A stretch of DNA of 64,000 bases from Pedobacter nutrimenti (lineage in GTDB: Bacteria; Bacteroidota; Bacteroidia; Sphingobacteriales; Sphingobacteriaceae), in assembly GCF_003208655.1 (NCBI RefSeq), contig NZ_QKLU01000004.1, positions 682,001 through 746,000 of the forward strand, in the 5' to 3' direction. Shown here in pieces: positions 1 through 9,283 of this stretch. Within the stretch, counting starts at the first letter, position 1. Each line of letters opens with the position of its first letter. A program made the position numbers and the translations under genes. The notes under the pieces were generated by a model. The model was given only the letters and a program-made list of their open reading frames with translations. It was not told the DNA's origin and searched no databases.

Positions 1-2247
1 ACTACCATTAACAGAAGGATAAAAGAAAGAGACATTATCAGTTCCTACTTTACTGGCCAATATGCTGCTCCAGTCATTACGTCCGGTAACATCCAGGTAC
101 AGAAAATTTTTATAACTGGCCGTGAATAAACCATAGAAACTGTTCAGGGCATAGGATCTCCGGTAAGGATAGGGAGCGAGTACCCCAGCGCTATTGGCTA
201 AGGTATATACTCCGGGATAGGATAAAGAATCGGCCCTTAATTCATCCTTGATGTATTTATTTTTCAGCATACTGCCTCCTGCGGTTGCTGAAACTTCAAA
301 GTCCCTGTTTATTTTTTTATTGTAACGCAATAGAAAGTCGCTGCTGATTTCTCTGGAAAAACTGTTCTGTGTCCTGTACATCCCCTTCTTATATTTTTCC
401 GTATCAAAAGGCCTTTGCTGTGACCTTTCATCATAAGAAAAGTCAAGAGAAGTTCTTACCATCAGGCTCAGCTCTTTGGTAAAACTATAAGTTGCCTGCG
501 CATTTCCGGTCACTCCGTTTCTGGTAGATTTATTGAGCATTTCATTGGCGATCAGGTAAGGGTTATCCGGATAGCTGCTAAAAGGAAAGCTCTGTTTCAG
601 GTTTTCCTGACCCGGCATCCAGTAATCCTTCAGCCAGCTGATGGGCGCGCTGGGCTGCCAGAATAAATACCAGTACATAATGGATTGGTTGTTATAACCT
701 GTGGAAGGTAAATTGTCACTGGATTTATTATTGTAATTTACCTTGGCTGCAATCTGCAGTTTGTCGCTCACTTTCTGGTTTAAAGAAAGTGCAACAGAAT
801 TACGGTCATATCCGGTATTTGGAATAATCCATTTATTGTTGGCATTGGTCACAGAAAAACGTGCAGAAGTTTTGTCATTTCCACCATCCAGGGTCACACT
901 GTTGGTTAGGGTCCGGCCAGTTTCAAAAAACTTCCTTGAGTCATTCACATAAGGCACCCATGGGGTCCTTACGGTTGATTTGGTATGGGTAAGGGGATCA
1001 TATTGATAAAACAGCTGTCCGTTTAATTTCGGGCCCCATGCAGAACTGGTACTTCTTGTGCTCGCTCCATCTTCTGAAGCATTATAGGAATAATAATTGT
1101 CCCCGTCTACACCCTGGCCGTACTCATACTGCAGGTCCGGCCAGCGGTTGATCCTTTCAAAGGCGGTATTGGAATTGATGGTCACACCAATGCCTTTTTT
1201 TACCTTACCCGATTTGGTGGTAATGATAATGGCCCCGTTTGCCCCCCTTAATCCATAAAGTGCAGCAGCTCCCGGGCCTTTCAGTACCGTCACTTCTTCT
1301 ATGTCTTCCGGATTAATATCATTTAAACCACTTCCAAAATCTACAGGCGTTTCGTCGCTCAGGTAGCCGGAACCTCCGTTACCGGTTGTTTTTCCACTGG
1401 ATTGGCTGATCACGACCCCATCGACAATAATTAAGGCCTCATTGGTACCGGTCAGGTTGTTTTCTCCCCGCAATATAATTTTATTGGAGCCTCCAGGGCC
1501 GCCATTTGAGCGGACCAGGTTTAAGCCCGCAACTTTTCCGGAAAGGGCATCTGTCCAGTTGTTGGAAAGGGCATCGGTCAATTGCTCTCCCTTAACCACT
1601 GTGGCAGAATAACCCAGCGATTTTTCTTCCCTTTTGATACCAAGTGCAGTCACCACGACTTCATTCAGCTGCCCTGCAGAAGGTTGAAGTGAGGTATTCA
1701 GTACCGTGTTTTTATCGGCCTGTACCAGCAGGTTTTCTTTTCTGAAAGTTTCATAGGAAATAAAGCTGATTTCCACTGTGTAAGAACCAGGAACCACACT
1801 TAAGGAGTAAGAACCATCGTTCTGGCACTGGCTGTAAGCATCAGCCCCCAGCACTTTAACCGAAGCTCCGGGAAGGGGTTGCCCCTGTTCATCCAAAACC
1901 TTTCCTGTTATTTTACCTTTGGATTTTGGCCTGGCCACAATCAGGATGTTCCGGTCATTGGATTGTTTAAAAGTAAACAACGTTCCGCTGAGCAGCAGGT
2001 TCAACGTTTCTTCTATGGTGCGTTCCGCCTTGTTCAACCTGACGATACGCTTATCATTCAACTGGCTGTTGTTGTAATTGATGGACAGGCCTGTTAATTT
2101 TTCCACCTGCTCAAAGGCATCTTTAAGCATGATCCCTTCAGCTCCGAAGGTTATTTTTTTACTGCTAATTGTTGGGGACTGGGCCCTGGATACACCAAAA
2201 AATACAGTAAGGAGTACCAGTATGGTCAGGAACCATAATTTTTTCAT
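1..2247 (-). CDS. SusC/RagA-type TonB-dependent outer membrane receptor with STN domain (3' end cut)
   Basis: Outer membrane receptor that would import a glycan or similar ligand with TonB energy and a SusD partner, which is not in the window. Translating the minus strand from ATG at 2247 gives 749 residues without a stop, so the C-terminus lies beyond the left edge. In order I see a signal peptide, an STN (secretin/TonB short N-terminal) domain at about 30-90, a carboxypeptidase-regulatory beta-sandwich at about 105-190, the SusC signature with VTALGIKREEKSLGY, a plug with VLKGPGAAALYGLRGANG and then barrel. STN domains are typical of receptors that signal to a FecR anti-sigma, and a sigma/FecR pair lies directly upstream on the same strand. 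The substrate cannot be predicted. Confidence 0.93.
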   Translation of the reverse strand, partial: MKKLWFLTILVLLTVFFGVSRAQSPTISSKKITFGAEGIMLKDAFEQVEKLTGLSINYNNSQLNDKRIVRLNKAERTIEETLNLLLSGTLFTFKQSNDRNILIVARPKSKGKITGKVLDEQGQPLPGASVKVLGADAYSQCQNDGSYSLSVVPGSYTVEISFISYETFRKENLLVQADKNTVLNTSLQPSAGQLNEVVVTALGIKREEKSLGYSATVVKGEQLTDALSNNWTDALSGKVAGLNLVRSNGGPGGSNKIILRGENNLTGTNEALIIVDGVVISQSSGKTTGNGGSGYLSDETPVDFGSGLNDINPEDIEEVTVLKGPGAAALYGLRGANGAIIITTKSGKVKKGIGVTINSNTAFERINRWPDLQYEYGQGVDGDNYYSYNASEDGASTRSTSSAWGPKLNGQLFYQYDPLTHTKSTVRTPWVPYVNDSRKFFETGRTLTNSVTLDGGNDKTSARFSVTNANNKWIIPNTGYDRNSVALSLNQKVSDKLQIAAKVNYNNKSSDNLPSTGYNNQSIMYWYLFWQPSAPISWLKDYWMPGQENLKQSFPFSSYPDNPYLIANEMLNKSTRNGVTGNAQATYSFTKELSLMVRTSLDFSYDERSQQRPFDTEKYKKGMYRTQNSFSREISSDFLLRYNKKINRDFEVSATAGGSMLKNKYIKDELRADSLSYPGVYTLANSAGVLAPYPYRRSYALNSFYGLFTASYKNFLYLDVTGRNDWSSILASKVGTDNVSFFYPSVNGS

Positions 2248-2353
2248 ACATTTATCTTGTTAATACTTATTCATTCATGAGTGTAACTCTTTAACTTAGA
2301 GCCTGGAGTTGTTACCAGCAATTCCGGGCTACTTGAATTCAAACCAGGTAGCG

Positions 2354-3373
2354 CTATTCCATAATTTTTCCTCCTTTTTGATCGTTATCTGATATAAAAA
2401 TATGCTTACCCTTAACGGTACAGCTAAAACCAGTGAGTGTTTCTATGTCTTCCAAAACCTGTTTTAAGGGAATGTTTTTGAACTTTGCAGTAAGCTTAGC
2501 GGCACCCAGCTCCGGATCAGTAAATTCAATTTTAACGCCATAGCGATGCTCCAGCGAAGCTGTAATTTCCTTTAAGGAGGTATTGTAAAAAACAAAATTA
2601 TTATTGATCCAGCCGATCAGCGCCTGCGCGTCTGCATGACCAGAACTGTATAAACCACTTTCGGTATTAATTTCAATCTGTTCATTTGGGACCAGGTATT
2701 TCAGTAAACGGGACTTCCCATTGACATTTGCCACAACACCTACTTTTCCCGTCTTTACGGTAACCTCTACCTTATGTTCGTCCGTATACGCTTTTATGTT
2801 AAAAGAAGTTCCAAGAACCACTGTACTGATTTCGCCACTTTGCACCACAAAAGCTCTTTTTGGCTGATGGGTTACATCAAAAAAAGCTTCACCATCCAGG
2901 TAAACTTTACGCTGGCGGCCCAGAAATTTTTTCTCATATTTCAGATGGCTTCCCCCAGCCAGGTAGACGATGGAACTATCCGGCAATAGAATTCTGGAAT
3001 GCTGTCCATCCTGATTACTGATCTGCGCATATTCCAGGGACTCCGGGTTTGCCGGGACCGCAAAGCGGTAACCAATAACGGCAATTCCGCAAATCAAAAA
3101 AAACAAAGCGGCATAGGCTACAAGATGTATTTTATAACTTAGTGCTTTTTTCTCTGAATGATTTACATGGGCCTGTATCTTTGACCAGCTTGCTCCAGCA
3201 TTTTCCGGTTCTTTAAAATATAATTTTGAGGCCTCCAGGATTTGAATTGTTTCACTAAATTTTTCCAGATTGCCGGTTTCCGCCTCAATCCATTCCTGCA
3301 ACTCCACCAGGCCCTGGTCACTGATGGTCTTTTCAAAATACTCAACTATTAAGCGATAGCTCTGATCTTCCAT
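2354..3373 (-). CDS. FecR-family anti-sigma factor
   Basis: Inner-membrane anti-sigma regulator that would relay a signal from the STN domain of the downstream SusC-like receptor to the upstream ECF sigma factor. The 339-residue protein has an N-terminal cytoplasmic helical part (1-80), a single membrane segment at about 83-103, a periplasmic FecR domain (about 120-215) and a C-terminal DUF4974/STN-like domain (about 255-330). This is the usual layout of Bacteroidota FecR proteins. It sits 80 bp after the sigma gene and 106 bp before the receptor, all on the minus strand, so the three probably form one regulatory cassette. Start at ATG 3373 is unambiguous. Confidence 0.93.
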   Translation of the reverse strand: MEDQSYRLIVEYFEKTISDQGLVELQEWIEAETGNLEKFSETIQILEASKLYFKEPENAGASWSKIQAHVNHSEKKALSYKIHLVAYAALFFLICGIAVIGYRFAVPANPESLEYAQISNQDGQHSRILLPDSSIVYLAGGSHLKYEKKFLGRQRKVYLDGEAFFDVTHQPKRAFVVQSGEISTVVLGTSFNIKAYTDEHKVEVTVKTGKVGVVANVNGKSRLLKYLVPNEQIEINTESGLYSSGHADAQALIGWINNNFVFYNTSLKEITASLEHRYGVKIEFTDPELGAAKLTAKFKNIPLKQVLEDIETLTGFSCTVKGKHIFISDNDQKGGKIME

Positions 3374-3453
3374 TTAAATCTGTCTCTATAATAAAGACAG
3401 GTTCCGGGAAAGAAATACGTAGCTTAAAAAGTTAAATTTAGGTTAAGAAAATG

Positions 3454-4023
3454 TTAACTACCTAAGGTGTAATTTCTGGCATTTTTTAACAGTTCACGAA
3501 GCTGGGCAAGTGCCTGGTATAAGGTTGTTTCTACTGTTCGGACAGAGATCCCCAAAATCGCTGCAATTTTATGCTTGTCCAGATTGTCCATCCGACTCAT
3601 GAGTAAAACTTCTCTTTGTCTTTGTGGCAAGCGATCGATCATTTTTAGGGTAATTCCATAAGACTCCCTTCCGGAAAGGATTTTAAAGGGTGTATCCCTT
3701 TCCTGCAAAAAATGTTGAGCCAAATCCAGGTCTTCTATAGAGTCGACCGGTTCTTTTTTCTTTTGCTGATAATTAATGGACAAATTTTTTGCGGAAACAA
3801 ACAGGTAGTTTTTTACATTCAGAATGATGTTGCTTTTTCTGTTGTCCCAGACTTTGATAAAAAGATCAGCAATAATTTCTTCTGCTGCTGAATAGTCCTT
3901 TGTATACAGGCTACAAAACTGGCAAAGTATTTTATAATAGCGGTTAAAAAGTGTTTCAAGTGCTACTGAATCATTTTTTTTTAGGAGCGCCACCAATTCT
4001 TCGTCTGTAGGTTCGGGGTACAT
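3454..4023 (-). CDS. ECF-family RNA polymerase sigma factor
   Basis: Extracytoplasmic-function sigma factor of the Bacteroidota family linked to FecR and SusC receptors. Region 2 is visible near the N-terminus (ETLFNRYYKIL and the stretch with EEIIADLFIKVWDNR) and region 4 near the C-terminus (LPQRQREVLLMSRMDN, then HKIAAILGISVRTVET as helix-turn-helix). A longer reading frame begins at a TTG at 4047, but that codon lies in a TAACTTTG promoter box (4045-4052). The start at ATG 4023, giving 190 residues, is preferred because the mRNA would begin downstream of the box. It probably activates the downstream receptor operon. Confidence 0.92.
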   Translation of the reverse strand: MYPEPTDEELVALLKKNDSVALETLFNRYYKILCQFCSLYTKDYSAAEEIIADLFIKVWDNRKSNIILNVKNYLFVSAKNLSINYQQKKKEPVDSIEDLDLAQHFLQERDTPFKILSGRESYGITLKMIDRLPQRQREVLLMSRMDNLDKHKIAAILGISVRTVETTLYQALAQLRELLKNARNYTLGS

Positions 4024-4044
4024 ATCAGATGCTGTCTTTACCGG

Positions 4045-4052
4045 CAAAGTTA
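4045..4052 (-). promoter_or_regulatory. -7 promoter box for the ECF sigma gene
   Basis: On the minus strand TAACTTTG matches the Bacteroidota -7 consensus TAnnTTTG. A TTGAC-like element lies 17 nt upstream (4070-4072 reads TTG on the minus strand). Transcription would begin near 4038, giving a leader of about 15 nt before ATG 4023. The site settles the start codon of the sigma gene. Confidence 0.55.
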
Positions 4053-4140
4053 AAGAAGCAATGTTAGGTCAATATTAAATCGGTAAAGAAAACACCCCTG
4101 CATATTAAACTTCTTCTGATTACCCTTTGCAAATTTATTT

Positions 4141-4193
4141 TACGAATAATTCATATTATTACGAATATTTCGTAGTATTACACAAAAATCGTA
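4141..4193. promoter_or_regulatory. Three tandem 15-bp BlaI-type operator candidates
   Basis: Three 15-bp elements begin at 4141, 4160 and 4179, exactly 19 bp apart: TACGAATAATTCATA, TACGAATATTTCGTA and TACACAAAAATCGTA. The middle one is a perfect dyad, TACGAA-3-TTCGTA; the flanking ones are degenerate. The same dyad and period recur just upstream of the blaI-like gene (9649 and 9668). BlaI/MecI repressors are known to bind tandem dyads as dimers. I infer these are operators controlling the GLPGLI operon that starts at 4218. Confidence 0.6.
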
Positions 4194-4217
4194 AACTAAA
4201 CTATTAATCTGAATCAA

Positions 4218-5150
4218 ATGAAACCATTCCTTTTTATTTCCATTATCACCTTAGGTCTGTACAGTTCAGGTCTAAAAGCCCAGGCTCCAGATACCTTAAG
4301 GGCAAAAGCAACCTATTCTTTTTCACACGTTCAGGACACCAACAAGCGTGACCAGCCTTATACCGAACAAATGGTATTACTGCTTGGCAGGAACGCAAGT
4401 GTTTATGTAAGTATGGACAAAATTGTCCAGGATGAGCAGCGTAAAAAAATGATTGAAGAGCAAACCAAAAATATGGCACCAGGAGGCAATTTCAATTTAA
4501 ACCTGGGAAGCATTAAAAAGACCACCCGCCAGGAACTTTTTCAGTATGCTGCAGAAAAAAAACTGATCACTAAACAGAATCTGGTGAATAATTACCTGAT
4601 TGAAGAAGCTCTACCCCAGATTTCCTGGAAAATCAGCAATGAAACCACAGTGATCTCTGGTCTCAATTGCCAGAAAGCAACCACACACTTTAAAGGGAGG
4701 GATTATATCGCCTGGTTTTGTCAGGACCTGCCTTTTCAAACGGGTCCCTGGAAATTAAACGGGCTCCCAGGTTTAATTGTAGAAGCTTATGATACAAAAA
4801 AAGAGGTTGTCTTTAAATTCGATGGCTTCGAAGAGGTTAAAAACAAAGCCCCGGAACCGGAAAAAGAGTTACCTGATGGCAGAGTGATGAGGTTCTCGGG
4901 ATTAAGCGGTACAGAAATATTAAAATCACAAACCATCTCCTTACCAAAAGATGCCATAAAAACCTCCCAAAAGGATTATGACAGGCTGCAGGAAGCGATG
5001 AAAAAAGATCCCGCTGGTTTTCTGAATTCAGCAATGGCAGGATCTTCGGCCAATGGCAAATCGGGCAGTATTAAAATTGTTTCCAGGCCAGAGGGCAGCA
5101 CCATAAAGCCTGCAATGAATAACCCTATAGAGCTACCGGAAAACAAATGA
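4218..5150 (+). CDS. GLPGLI family secreted protein
   Basis: Member of the GLPGLI (Porph_ging) family, which has no established function. The 310-residue protein has a signal peptide (about 1-22, ending near KAQA) and carries the family motif exactly, GLPGLI at residues 182-187, within the conserved stretch running from CQKAT (C151) through FCQDLP (C168) to the motif. The two cysteines could form a periplasmic disulfide. Its stop overlaps the start of the next gene (ATGA, 5147-5150), so the two are probably translationally coupled. Three operator-like dyads lie upstream and a BlaI/BlaR1-type pair is convergent, suggesting inducible expression. The ligand or substrate is unknown. Confidence 0.93.
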   Translation: MKPFLFISIITLGLYSSGLKAQAPDTLRAKATYSFSHVQDTNKRDQPYTEQMVLLLGRNASVYVSMDKIVQDEQRKKMIEEQTKNMAPGGNFNLNLGSIKKTTRQELFQYAAEKKLITKQNLVNNYLIEEALPQISWKISNETTVISGLNCQKATTHFKGRDYIAWFCQDLPFQTGPWKLNGLPGLIVEAYDTKKEVVFKFDGFEEVKNKAPEPEKELPDGRVMRFSGLSGTEILKSQTISLPKDAIKTSQKDYDRLQEAMKKDPAGFLNSAMAGSSANGKSGSIKIVSRPEGSTIKPAMNNPIELPENK

Positions 5151-7816
5151 GAACCTTAATTAAACTCCTTTTTCTGCTGTTTGTATGTTCTGGCTTTAAG
5201 GCATTTCCGCAAACGGAAATCAGCGGAACTGTCAAAGACTCCAAAAACAAACCGGTACCTTCAGCCACCATTACTTTAAAAAGCGTCGATGGCAAAATCG
5301 CTGCTTTTTCCAGGACCAATGAAAAAGGTCTGTTTAACCTGAAATTACCAGCGGAAACAATCGGCCTGCAACTGGAAATCAGTAGCCTGGGTTATAAAAA
5401 GCAAACTGTTCCGCTTGTCCCTGCCCGCAGTAGCTATAACGTTAACCTTCATGATTCGGCTATTGATTTACCCACCGTGGTGATCAATAACCGACCGGCA
5501 CTCAAAGCCACTGGTGATACTTTAAGTTACAAACTTTCAGATTTCAGCGAAAAACAGGACCGGGTTTTGGGTGATGTCCTGAAAAAAATGCCGGGCATTG
5601 AAGTGGCTTCCAATGGCAAAATTTCCTATAACGGTAAAAACATCTCCAATTTTTATATTGACGGGGACAACCTGCTGGATGACAAGTACAATATTGCCAC
5701 CAAAAGTATTCCCAAGGAAATGGTCGATAAAGTACAGGTAATTGAAAATGACCAGCCGGTAAAAATGCTCCGGGGAAAAAGCAACAGTGAGGATGTTGCC
5801 TTGAACATTACCATAAAAGATGAGGCCAAATTAAAATTGGCCGGACAAGCCAGTCTGGGTGCCGGCTTTCCGGAGAAATTTGATGTCAATGCCAATGCCA
5901 TGATGTTTAATAAAAAATACAAGGGCATCAATTACCTTAAAGGGAACAACATCGGAAAAGACCCGGCCCAGGACCTGGTTTCACATAACCTGTCGGATTA
6001 TTTAAGGCGTATAGAAAATGGAAAACCGGGTGCTTTATTGTCCAGTGGTGCAGCTGGTGTGCCGGACCTGCCCCAGAACAGGTATTTGTTCAATCAGGCG
6101 GGCCTATTTAATGTAAACAACCTTTTCAACCTTAAAAAGGATGTGCAGCTAAAAACCAATGTCTACTATCTTTTTGACAAGCAAAAAAGGGAATACAATA
6201 AATCAACTGACATTTTCCTACCAACTGGAAATGTGGGCTATACCGAAAGTCAAAACAACATCTCCAGACCACAGCTATTGCATGCACAGGCCAGTCTGAA
6301 CATGAACAGGGACAAATCTTATTTGAACAATGTGTTTATGGCCGATTACAATCCAACAAGTTATCGTGTTGACCTGGTCACCAACAACCTTCCCTTGCAA
6401 CAACATTTGAGCCAAAAGCCCTTTGATATTTCCAATGAATTCAACTACATGAATACCTTAAAATCAGGAAATGTATATAACATCTATTCTTATGTAAATT
6501 ACATCAATCAGCCGGAGCGTTTAACTATTTCCCCAGGCCTTAACCAGGAACAATTTAACGATGGGACTCCTTACGCCAGCTTGGTGCAAAATGCAAAGGT
6601 CCCGTCATATTTCACCAACAATTACATTGCCTTCAAACACAATTCACTCAATTTGTTCCAAACCTATAAAACAGGGTTCAACCTGCAGTCACAGCATTTA
6701 CAATCTTCTTTGGATGCGGTCCAAAATAATCAGCGTACACTGGCAGCTACTGCTGATGCTTTGAATGACCTGAACTGGAATAGTTTTAAAGTATACGGGG
6801 AAGGAAATTATGAATACAAAAGTACTGATGAAAGGTTAAAAATAACGGTTAATATCCCCTTGTCCTACCAGAATATTCATTATAAGGACCCTGGTCATTC
6901 TCTGGACAAGCAGTTGGAAAGATTTTTTGTAAGCCCAAGGGCCAATATAAAATACATGACCAGTATTGAAAACTATCTTACGGCATCTTATGGGTTAAGA
7001 AACGAACTGGGGGGACTGGATGATATTTATCAGGGTGCAATATTAAAAAACTACAGGACTTTATTTGCCAATAATGCCCCGGTCACAGAAAGAAGAAGTC
7101 AGACCGCAGCCCTGGGTTTTAACTACCGCAAAGCCATAACCATGTTTTTTTTTAATGTACAAGCTATGTATAGTAAAATTCATGTCAATACCATTTCCTC
7201 CAGTATCATTACCGATAATTTACAACAGAGAATCGTATTGCCTTTTGGAAATGACATCAGCAGCTACAGCCTTTCGGGCAGCATCAGCAAATATTTATTT
7301 GCACTTAGAAGTACGGTCAGCGCTGGCGCCAACTGGTCACAAAACAACAGCAGTCAAATCCAAAACAATGAACTTCTCCCTTACAAAAGCGAAAACAATA
7401 CTTTTAAAGCAGGGCTCCAAAGTAAGATCAGCAAAAACATCAATTTAAATTATGCCATTGATTACAGCCTGATCAAAACAAAAACGGCGGCCAATGCCGG
7501 GGGGGGAACAAAATACAACCAGATCAAGCAACAGGCCGACCTATCTGTAAATGTGCTCAGCAATTTATTCTTTACCTTAACTGCCGAACACCTGTATACC
7601 CGCCAGTCGGGACAGGAAAAATTAAGTTACCTGTTTTCCGATCTGACCCTCCGCTATAAAGCCAACAAAATCAATACGGATTTTGAAATTGGTGTAAACA
7701 ACCTTGCAAACATTAAAACCTACAAAGCAATTTACACCTCGACCAACATGCTTACTTCAGGTACTTACCTGATTCCGGGAAGAATTGGTGTATTTAAAGC
7801 AACCTTTAATTTTTAG
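5147..7816 (+). CDS. Outer membrane beta-barrel protein with carboxypeptidase-like regulatory domain (TonB-receptor-like)
   Basis: Predicted outer membrane barrel of 889 residues. A signal peptide (about 1-21) is followed by a carboxypeptidase-regulatory beta-sandwich (about 22-105), a plug-like region (about 110-215, with VLKKMPGIEV and NFYIDGDNLLDDKYN) and a long barrel rich in alternating aromatic strands to the C-terminal GVFKATFNF. It lacks the SusC signature. It overlaps the GLPGLI gene by 4 bp and so is co-expressed with it; this pairing is common in Bacteroidota. Its 3' end overlaps the convergent M56 gene by 11 bp. It may transport or assemble something together with the GLPGLI protein, but the cargo is unknown. 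Confidence 0.88.
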   Translation: MRTLIKLLFLLFVCSGFKAFPQTEISGTVKDSKNKPVPSATITLKSVDGKIAAFSRTNEKGLFNLKLPAETIGLQLEISSLGYKKQTVPLVPARSSYNVNLHDSAIDLPTVVINNRPALKATGDTLSYKLSDFSEKQDRVLGDVLKKMPGIEVASNGKISYNGKNISNFYIDGDNLLDDKYNIATKSIPKEMVDKVQVIENDQPVKMLRGKSNSEDVALNITIKDEAKLKLAGQASLGAGFPEKFDVNANAMMFNKKYKGINYLKGNNIGKDPAQDLVSHNLSDYLRRIENGKPGALLSSGAAGVPDLPQNRYLFNQAGLFNVNNLFNLKKDVQLKTNVYYLFDKQKREYNKSTDIFLPTGNVGYTESQNNISRPQLLHAQASLNMNRDKSYLNNVFMADYNPTSYRVDLVTNNLPLQQHLSQKPFDISNEFNYMNTLKSGNVYNIYSYVNYINQPERLTISPGLNQEQFNDGTPYASLVQNAKVPSYFTNNYIAFKHNSLNLFQTYKTGFNLQSQHLQSSLDAVQNNQRTLAATADALNDLNWNSFKVYGEGNYEYKSTDERLKITVNIPLSYQNIHYKDPGHSLDKQLERFFVSPRANIKYMTSIENYLTASYGLRNELGGLDDIYQGAILKNYRTLFANNAPVTERRSQTAALGFNYRKAITMFFFNVQAMYSKIHVNTISSSIITDNLQQRIVLPFGNDISSYSLSGSISKYLFALRSTVSAGANWSQNNSSQIQNNELLPYKSENNTFKAGLQSKISKNINLNYAIDYSLIKTKTAANAGGGTKYNQIKQQADLSVNVLSNLFFTLTAEHLYTRQSGQEKLSYLFSDLTLRYKANKINTDFEIGVNNLANIKTYKAIYTSTNMLTSGTYLIPGRIGVFKATFNF

Positions 7817-9278
7817 GCGTTTGAGTATAGGAGGAGGTATAAACAAAGATGGTCCCCTTATGGGCATCATCTTTGTTTCTGATTACCCTTATACTTTTGA
7901 TTTCCCCGGCCTTTAAGTCTTTCAATTGTGCCGGCGAAATTTCCTTTCCATCCTGCTCCGCTTTTAATTCAGTAATCGTGCCGCTTCCCATGGCTTCTTT
8001 TGGGCGTGCAACCCCAATTGCCCTGATCACTACATCATCCCCTGAGGAAGGGGTAAAAGTCCCATTCGTTTTATCTAACCGTACAGTAATGGTCTTTGGG
8101 CTTTTCCCTTGCACACCGTTAATCCCGGGCTGATCTATTACTTCTCCAATCCGCTTTGCAATTCCCACCATCCTGGTATGTATTTCTGCTGTATCAGCAG
8201 GTTTGTTTCCTGTATAAGTCATTTCCATTTTAATGATGCGGACAGGTTCCTTTGTTTCTTCCTGAACTGGTTCAGGTTGCGGTAACGGCAATAGTTTTAC
8301 GGCCTGCATCTTTTTTTTCTTTGCTTTTGGAGCAATGCTGGCCACAACTGGTTCCGCTGCTTTTTCAGGAAAAATCTGCGAGACCATCTGATGGATCTTT
8401 TTTTCTGTCTGATTGCTTTTGATCTCTGTTCTGATTAACGTAAATGCCGTTGTAATCAAAAATATAAAAGGAAGCAATAAGGCATATCTGATGAGTTGAA
8501 AGGAGGAAGACTGTTTGCTGTTCATCATCACAATTCGCCTCCTGATACCTGTAATGTTAAAATTGTTCATCAGTACAGAAGGTTTTATACCTGATCCGGT
8601 GTACAGCATACTGTATTGATAAGCCTTGCGGTCAATTCCTTTTCTTAAAATTTTCTGATCTGTAATGAATTCTACATTTTCTTTAACGGCCTTACGCATA
8701 AACCACACGCCCGGGTTAAACCAGTAAAATACTGTTGCCAGTTCAGCCAGCAAAATGTCCAGCGTATGCAGTTCCCTCACATGTACCTGTTCATGTTCCA
8801 GAATCGCATTCAATTCTTCGGGATGGTGTTGGCCTGGATTTAAATAAATGCTTTTCCAAAAAGAAAAGGTAGACGACTCGCCTTTCAGCAACCGTACACT
8901 ATAGGCTCCAATTTCACCCGGAACAGAGGACTTATGTATTTTATATAGGGAGTACAAACGGATGATCATTCTGAGCGCCATATAGAAAACACCCAGCCAA
9001 AAAACAACCTTTGCCAGCAGCCAGTAATCGACAACAGAAACTTCACTCATCACGCGATAGATGACCCTGCCTGAAAGCGGCACAACCAAATGACTTGAGG
9101 ATTTAAAAAAACCGGACAGGTCAAACAGCGGGTACAAGGAGGAAAAGAAAATACCGGCAATCAAAAAAAACCTGTTCAACGTATAAAAAGTAAGCCTTCT
9201 GAGGATCACATAATAAGCCAGACAGAAAAGGATCAGGGAAAGATTTACTTTAAAAAGAAAGGTAAAAAATTCTGGCAT
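7806..9278 (-). CDS. BlaR1-like M56 family membrane metallopeptidase
   Basis: Membrane-embedded zinc protease of peptidase family M56, of the BlaR1/MecR1 type that senses an extracytoplasmic signal and leads to inactivation of the BlaI repressor encoded 5 bp upstream. In its 490 residues I see membrane segments near 8-27, 35-52 and 84-108, the zinc motif HEQVH at 162-166, and a further membrane segment near 265-285 (LIRYALLLPFIFLITTAF). The rest is extracytoplasmic. BlaR1 carries a penicillin-binding domain there; this protein has none. It has a proline/lysine-rich linker and a C-terminal stretch (EIKSIRVIRNKDDAHKGTIF) resembling the end of a TonB-receptor plug. The sensed signal is therefore probably not a beta-lactam. 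Confidence 0.9.
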   Translation of the reverse strand: MPEFFTFLFKVNLSLILFCLAYYVILRRLTFYTLNRFFLIAGIFFSSLYPLFDLSGFFKSSSHLVVPLSGRVIYRVMSEVSVVDYWLLAKVVFWLGVFYMALRMIIRLYSLYKIHKSSVPGEIGAYSVRLLKGESSTFSFWKSIYLNPGQHHPEELNAILEHEQVHVRELHTLDILLAELATVFYWFNPGVWFMRKAVKENVEFITDQKILRKGIDRKAYQYSMLYTGSGIKPSVLMNNFNITGIRRRIVMMNSKQSSSFQLIRYALLLPFIFLITTAFTLIRTEIKSNQTEKKIHQMVSQIFPEKAAEPVVASIAPKAKKKKMQAVKLLPLPQPEPVQEETKEPVRIIKMEMTYTGNKPADTAEIHTRMVGIAKRIGEVIDQPGINGVQGKSPKTITVRLDKTNGTFTPSSGDDVVIRAIGVARPKEAMGSGTITELKAEQDGKEISPAQLKDLKAGEIKSIRVIRNKDDAHKGTIFVYTSSYTQTPKN

Positions 9279-9283
9279 AACAA

